Below, one piece after another: positions 12,907 through 13,214 of a stretch of 13,214 nt of DNA (positions within the stretch are counted from its first letter, which is position 1; every line of letters begins with the position of its first letter). The DNA lies in the NCBI GenBank assembly GCA_938042205.1, contig CALIRS010000245.1:1-13214 (forward strand), given 5' to 3'. This DNA comes from an uncultured bacterium (GTDB taxonomy: Bacteria > Actinomycetota > Aquicultoria > SKW223). A program made the translations under genes and the position numbers. Below the pieces are notes generated by a model, which worked only from the letters and a program-made list of their open reading frames with translations, had not been told where the DNA came from and ran no database searches.

Positions 12907-13214
12907 ATGAAGGAAATGCCTGGCATTCCTGAAAAAATTAAGATACCGAAACGACAAAAAATACTTTTTATCTGTGCACATCCTGATGACGAAACATTCG
13001 CTGCTGGTGCGTTTTTGCATAGACTCTCAAAAGAAGGAAATGATATCACCTGCGTTTATTTTACCTCCAGCCCAGCAGGGGTGATTCGCGATATACCTGT
13101 TGAAGAAAAAATTCGTCTCCGAAAAAGGGAAGCTGAAAAAGCCTGTCAAATTCTTGGTGCAAGACCACTATTCCTCAATTTTGACAAAGTGCATCTTAAC
13201 GAATGTCTGAATCA
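12907..13214 (+). CDS. PIG-L/LmbE family N-acetylglucosamine deacetylase-like protein (3' end outside window)
   Basis: The first 102 residues of a zinc-dependent deacetylase of the PIG-L/LmbE family. The hallmark AHPDDE motif is at residues 24-29 (LFICAHPDDETFAAGAFLH), where His25, Asp27 and Asp28 provide metal binding and catalysis. A Rossmann-like strand ITCVYFTSS follows, then a helix rich in R, K and E (EEKIRLRKREAEKACQILG), also typical for the family. The window ends before the C-terminal metal-binding HxxH. Members remove the acetyl group from N-acetylglucosaminyl conjugates (lipid intermediates, bacillithiol or mycothiol precursors, antibiotics); the substrate is unknown. Divergence from a ROK kinase gene suggests an amino-sugar theme, which is inference. 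Confidence 0.9.
   Translation, partial: MKEMPGIPEKIKIPKRQKILFICAHPDDETFAAGAFLHRLSKEGNDITCVYFTSSPAGVIRDIPVEEKIRLRKREAEKACQILGARPLFLNFDKVHLNECLN

Noticed and set aside
1..13214. CRISPR array, phage genes, toxin-antitoxin or defence island
   Set aside because: No regularly spaced repeats and no genes of those families are visible; the content is housekeeping and cofactor metabolism.

Overview
The window is a compact, AT-rich bacterial chromosome segment. Ten genes run head to tail on the + strand with overlaps or very short gaps, followed by a heme-precursor gene group, a tRNA gene, one small gene of unknown function, and a divergent pair of sugar-related genes. Tungstate uptake, molybdenum/tungsten cofactor synthesis and the C5 (glutamyl-tRNA) route to tetrapyrroles suggest an anaerobic or microaerobic bacterium. 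The HemX/CcsA-like gene beside hemA-hemC-hemD resembles the Gram-positive hemAXCD layout. I cannot name the lineage from the sequence alone.

Region 1 (1-2504) is a tungstate ABC importer: the 3' part of the binding protein TupA, the permease TupB (GTG start) and the ATPase TupC, whose only reasonable start is a CTG. Region 2 (2479-6396) holds a small eight-cysteine protein and the pterin cofactor genes moeA, moaA, moaC, a MOSC-domain gene and a mog/moaB-type gene. Together these bring in the metal, build cyclic pyranopterin (MoaA, MoaC), adenylylate molybdopterin and insert the metal (Mog/MoaB, MoeA). moaD, moaE and mobA are not in the window.

Region 3 (6389-11102) begins with a CcmC-like membrane protein overlapping the end of mog. 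An extended -10 promoter candidate follows, then a CcsA/HemX-like membrane protein and hemA, hemC, hemD, giving the steps from glutamyl-tRNA to glutamate semialdehyde and from porphobilinogen to uroporphyrinogen III. hemL and hemB are not in the window. All three hem genes use GTG or TTG starts, each with a visible Shine-Dalgarno sequence.

Region 4 (11114-13214) holds tRNA-Ala(CGC), an intergenic stretch with a possible mobile-element end and two copies of a 10-bp palindrome, a 107-residue cysteine-motif protein of unknown function, a ROK-family kinase on the - strand, and the 5' part of a PIG-L/LmbE deacetylase on the + strand.

Most of the window is conventional metabolism. The points most worth a second look are the eight-cysteine protein inside the tungstate/cofactor operon, the CcmC-like protein tied to the same operon, the CTG start of tupC, the isolated radical-SAM-like cysteine motif in the 107-residue protein, and the paired palindromes upstream of it.
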